A stretch of DNA of 15,057 nucleotides, taken from positions 1-15,057 of the forward strand of contig CAJUFP010000109.1 of the NCBI GenBank assembly GCA_910585645.1. The letters are read 5' to 3'. This document shows positions 13,503 to 15,057 of the stretch, piece after piece (positions within the stretch are counted from its first letter, which is position 1; the number at the start of each line of letters is the position of its first letter). The stretch comes from an uncultured Hungatella sp. GTDB lineage: Bacteria; Bacillota; Clostridia; Lachnospirales; Lachnospiraceae. Under the pieces are notes generated by a model that was given only the letters and a program-made list of their open reading frames with translations, ran no database searches and was not told the DNA's origin. The position numbers and the translations under genes are program-made.

Positions 13503-13613
13503 GGCTTTCGCGTGACGGCGATATTTGCGGAGGTGTAAAAAGACGGGGAGCAGGGAATTTGAAAATTGGATTTTGGCATTGGGGCGGGCAGAGAACAGAA
13601 GGAGCGTGGGATT

Positions 13614-14186
13614 ATGAGGATGGAACCTGTAAAGGTCAAAGACAGGCTGGGGCGGGATGTGATATTGCGCAGCGCGGAGGAAGGGGACGGGGGTGATCTG
13701 ATCCGGTTTATGAAGGTCACGGCAGGGGAGACGGAGTTTCTCATAAGGGAGCCGGAGGAATTTCAGATGAGCCTGGAGGAGGAGCGGCAGTTTATAAGGT
13801 CCTGCATGGAGAACCCGGGGGCGCTGATGCTCCTTGGATTTGTGGACAACCGCCATGTGGGAAATTGTTCCGTGATGGGCATTGGGCCTTACAGGCGGTA
13901 CGGCCACCGCTGCCAGATGGCTGTGGCCCTTTATAAGGAGTATTGGGGAGCCGGGATCGGAAAGCTGATGATGGAAAAGGCCCTGTCCGCGGCTGAGGCC
14001 ATGGGGTATGAGCAGGCGGAGCTGGAGGTGGTCAGCCACAATACAGGGGCCGTCAGACTTTATCGTAAGCTGGGGTTTCAGGAATACGGGCGTTTTCCGC
14101 GGAACATGAAATACAGGGACGGGCGTTACGGGGACGCGTGCTGGATGATGAAGCGGCTGGGGACAGAGGGCGCGGAGGAAGGGTGA
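13614..14186 (+). CDS. GNAT-family N-acetyltransferase (RimI-like motifs)
   Basis: 190 residues. The acetyl-CoA loop is W111-GAGIG-116, after QMAVALYKEY, and ELEVVSHNTGAVRLYRKLGFQEYGR (136-160) is a textbook C-terminal GNAT motif with the Asn and the Leu-Tyr-x-Lys-x-Gly-Phe strand. Residues 45-75 (REPEEF...ERQFIRSCMENPGALMLLGF) form the variable acceptor side. ATG 13614 is chosen because GAAGGAG (13598-13604) sits nine bases before it; TTG 13566 has no such site, and ATG 13620 is an alternative. It is the third GNAT of the window and not closely similar to the other two, so it is not a local duplicate. Substrate unknown. Confidence 0.9.
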   Translation: MRMEPVKVKDRLGRDVILRSAEEGDGGDLIRFMKVTAGETEFLIREPEEFQMSLEEERQFIRSCMENPGALMLLGFVDNRHVGNCSVMGIGPYRRYGHRCQMAVALYKEYWGAGIGKLMMEKALSAAEAMGYEQAELEVVSHNTGAVRLYRKLGFQEYGRFPRNMKYRDGRYGDACWMMKRLGTEGAEEG

Positions 14187-14243
14187 GGCCCGTGGAGCGC
14201 CGGAGCGGTTTTGGGAGCGTTTTGGTTGGAAAGGAGGAGGAAT

Positions 14244-14633
14244 ATGGCGGCTAAAGAGCTTATGGAGTACATTATGGAACAGTTGTCGGGTCTGGAGGAA
14301 ATACGGACCATACCTATGATGGGGGGATATATTTTTTATTACAGGGAGAGGATTTTCGGGGGCATATACGGAAACGGATTTCTGGTGAAGGATACCAGGG
14401 CAGGGAGAAGATATATGCCGGACAGTGAGCCCCAGCCGCCTTATGAGGGGGCTAAGGACATGCTGCCGGTGACGATTTTGGAGGACGGAGAGAAGCTTCG
14501 GGATATGGTGGAAAAGATGTATGAGGAACTGCCGGAGCGAAAACCGGGGAAGAGGGCCGGGAAGGGGAAGAAGGGCGGAAAGAAGGAGAAGAGCGCCGGG
14601 GCTTCGGAGAATGGGGGAGGAAAAAGACTGTGA
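14244..14633 (+). CDS. TfoX N-terminal-domain protein with a Lys/Gly-rich tail
   Basis: 129 residues. Residues 1-97 match the stand-alone TfoX_N domain: IRTIPMMGGYIFYYRERIFGG (20-40), IYGNGFLVKDT (41-51) and a region YEGAKDMLPVTILEDGEKLRDMVEKMYEELP (67-97). In gamma-proteobacteria TfoX (Sxy) activates competence genes. Stand-alone N-domain proteins in Firmicutes have no settled role, and this gene is not evidence of competence. After residue 98 the protein becomes a low-complexity basic tail (K-P-G-K-R-A-G-K-G-K-K-G-G-K-K...), which could bind nucleic acid. ATG 14244 follows an excellent AAAGGAGGAGG site. It is the last clear gene of the co-oriented run. Confidence 0.85.
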   Translation: MAAKELMEYIMEQLSGLEEIRTIPMMGGYIFYYRERIFGGIYGNGFLVKDTRAGRRYMPDSEPQPPYEGAKDMLPVTILEDGEKLRDMVEKMYEELPERKPGKRAGKGKKGGKKEKSAGASENGGGKRL

Positions 14634-14739
14634 TCCGCCATACCATTGGGAAGGCGGGGGAGGATTAGAGGGGCGGGGGAGATTTGCCGCGCCCCGGTTG
14701 CGATTCATAGGGAAACGAAAAAAGAAGATTTGACAGATG

Positions 14740-14771
14740 GGGATTTTGATACGCAGATCCCGTTTCTTTTT
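14740..14771 (+). terminator. Possible rho-independent terminator of the downstream gene run
   Basis: GGGATTT (14740-14746) can pair with AGATCCC (14755-14761), including one G-T pair, over an 8-base loop. It is followed by GTTTCTTTTT (14762-14771). The stem is short and the T-run interrupted, so efficiency would be modest. It lies about 105 bases after the TfoX-like gene and is the only terminator candidate I see downstream of 3183. Confidence 0.4.
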
Positions 14772-14801
14772 AAGGGAGTCATTACAGGCATTGACGCGGT
14801 T

Positions 14802-14939
14802 TCAAAATTCGTCAAGGTCCTGCTGGTCTTCCAGATATTCAAAGCTTTGTATGGTTCTTTGTTTAGAAGGAGAATCAGGATAGGGGGCGGCCTCCAAAGA
14901 AAGTATAGATCTATATAGCGAAAACGGCGCATAACGTGA
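14802..14939 (-). pseudogene. Possible 3' remnant of a minus-strand gene
   Basis: On the minus strand a frame without ATG runs from just after a TAA (14942-14940) to a TGA at 14804-14802 and ends with the acidic, gene-like sequence S-F-E-Y-L-E-D-Q-Q-D-L-D-E-F. The upstream part (S-R-Y-A-P-F-S-L-Y-R-S-I) is also plausible protein. Without a start or a known family it may be the stump of a deleted gene. Competing frames on both strands are open over the same bases, so confidence is low. Confidence 0.2.
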
Positions 14940-15057
14940 TTATTTGGGGCTATTTGGGAATAAAAATATGAGGTTTTCAATTGGTAAATGGATTGATGGA
15001 TACATTATAATGCTTTAGGAAAGTATCAGATTCAGAGCAGACAAAAAGAGCAGCTTT

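Larger units (their letters stand above)
14634..15057. other. Terminal 424 bases without a clear gene
   Basis: This stretch becomes noticeably more AT-rich towards its end. It holds a GC hairpin without T-run (GGGGCG at 14670-14675 with CGCCCC at 14690-14695), a possible terminator (14740-14771), a 12-base palindrome TATAGATCTATA (14904-14915) and a minus-strand frame that may be a gene remnant. At the window edge AAAAAGAGCAGCTTT could be one arm of a terminator cut by the window end. A 90-codon + strand frame (14646-14918) lacks a ribosome site, and I do not call it. Confidence 0.6.

Noticed and set aside
14670..14695. GC hairpin after the TfoX-domain gene, considered as terminator
   Set aside because: A 6-bp stem with a 14-base loop and no following T-run; the candidate at 14740 is better.
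13245..14708. 487-codon minus-strand frame spanning three + strand genes
   Set aside because: It overlaps two clear genes (a GNAT and a TfoX-domain protein) and the end of another GNAT. Its composition is Pro/His/Leu/Ser-rich shadow sequence, and it shows no motif.

Overview
The window reads as chromosomal DNA of a fairly GC-rich clostridium, most likely a Lachnospiraceae member (Enterocloster/Hungatella/Lachnoclostridium-like). This is inferred from the G- and purine-rich coding strand, the strong AGGAGG-type ribosome sites, and the set of families present (ROK kinase with a cysteine cluster, Cdd1-type HhH protein, NimA-like flavoprotein, ACT_7 protein, many GNATs). No species can be named from sequence alone. 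Every well-supported gene lies on the + strand, which fits a leading-strand location. Only the first ~70 bases are C-rich, and they look like the start of a divergent minus-strand gene.

Layout: (1) 132-3110, a two-gene sugar-related unit: a large cytoplasmic (alpha/alpha)6-toroid, heparinase-like protein carrying an in-frame 39-bp minisatellite insert, followed by a ROK-family sugar kinase and a clear rho-independent terminator (3129-3183). (2) 3202-8496, the most striking part: a sigma-A-like promoter followed by three tandem copies of a 562-residue AAA-ATPase_like plus PD-(D/E)XK-nuclease protein, repeated with an exact 1757-bp period. The proteins are identical. The only base difference I find between copies is a synonymous one in the last codon of copy 3. 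The 68-bp inter-copy spacer matches neither flank of the array. (3) 8560-14633, a run of small, closely spaced, co-oriented genes: GNAT acetyltransferase, membrane-anchored protein of unknown function, EamA/DMT transporter, Cdd1-like HhH protein, YlxP/DUF503 protein, acidic 116-residue unknown, NimA-like PPOX flavoprotein, ACT_7 protein, two more GNATs and a TfoX N-domain protein. (4) 14634-15057, a non-coding or degraded tail with a possible terminator and a possible remnant of a minus-strand gene.

The first two genes plausibly cooperate in handling a carbohydrate (polymer or oligosaccharide breakdown, then phosphorylation), but no transporter is visible. The ATPase-nuclease array has its own promoter and no terminator between copies, so it is probably co-transcribed and gives three-fold dosage of one protein. 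The downstream run looks like housekeeping and stress or detoxification functions rather than one pathway. The candidate for an undescribed system is the homogenised ATPase-nuclease array; its biological role is unknown to me, and an assembly artefact must first be excluded.
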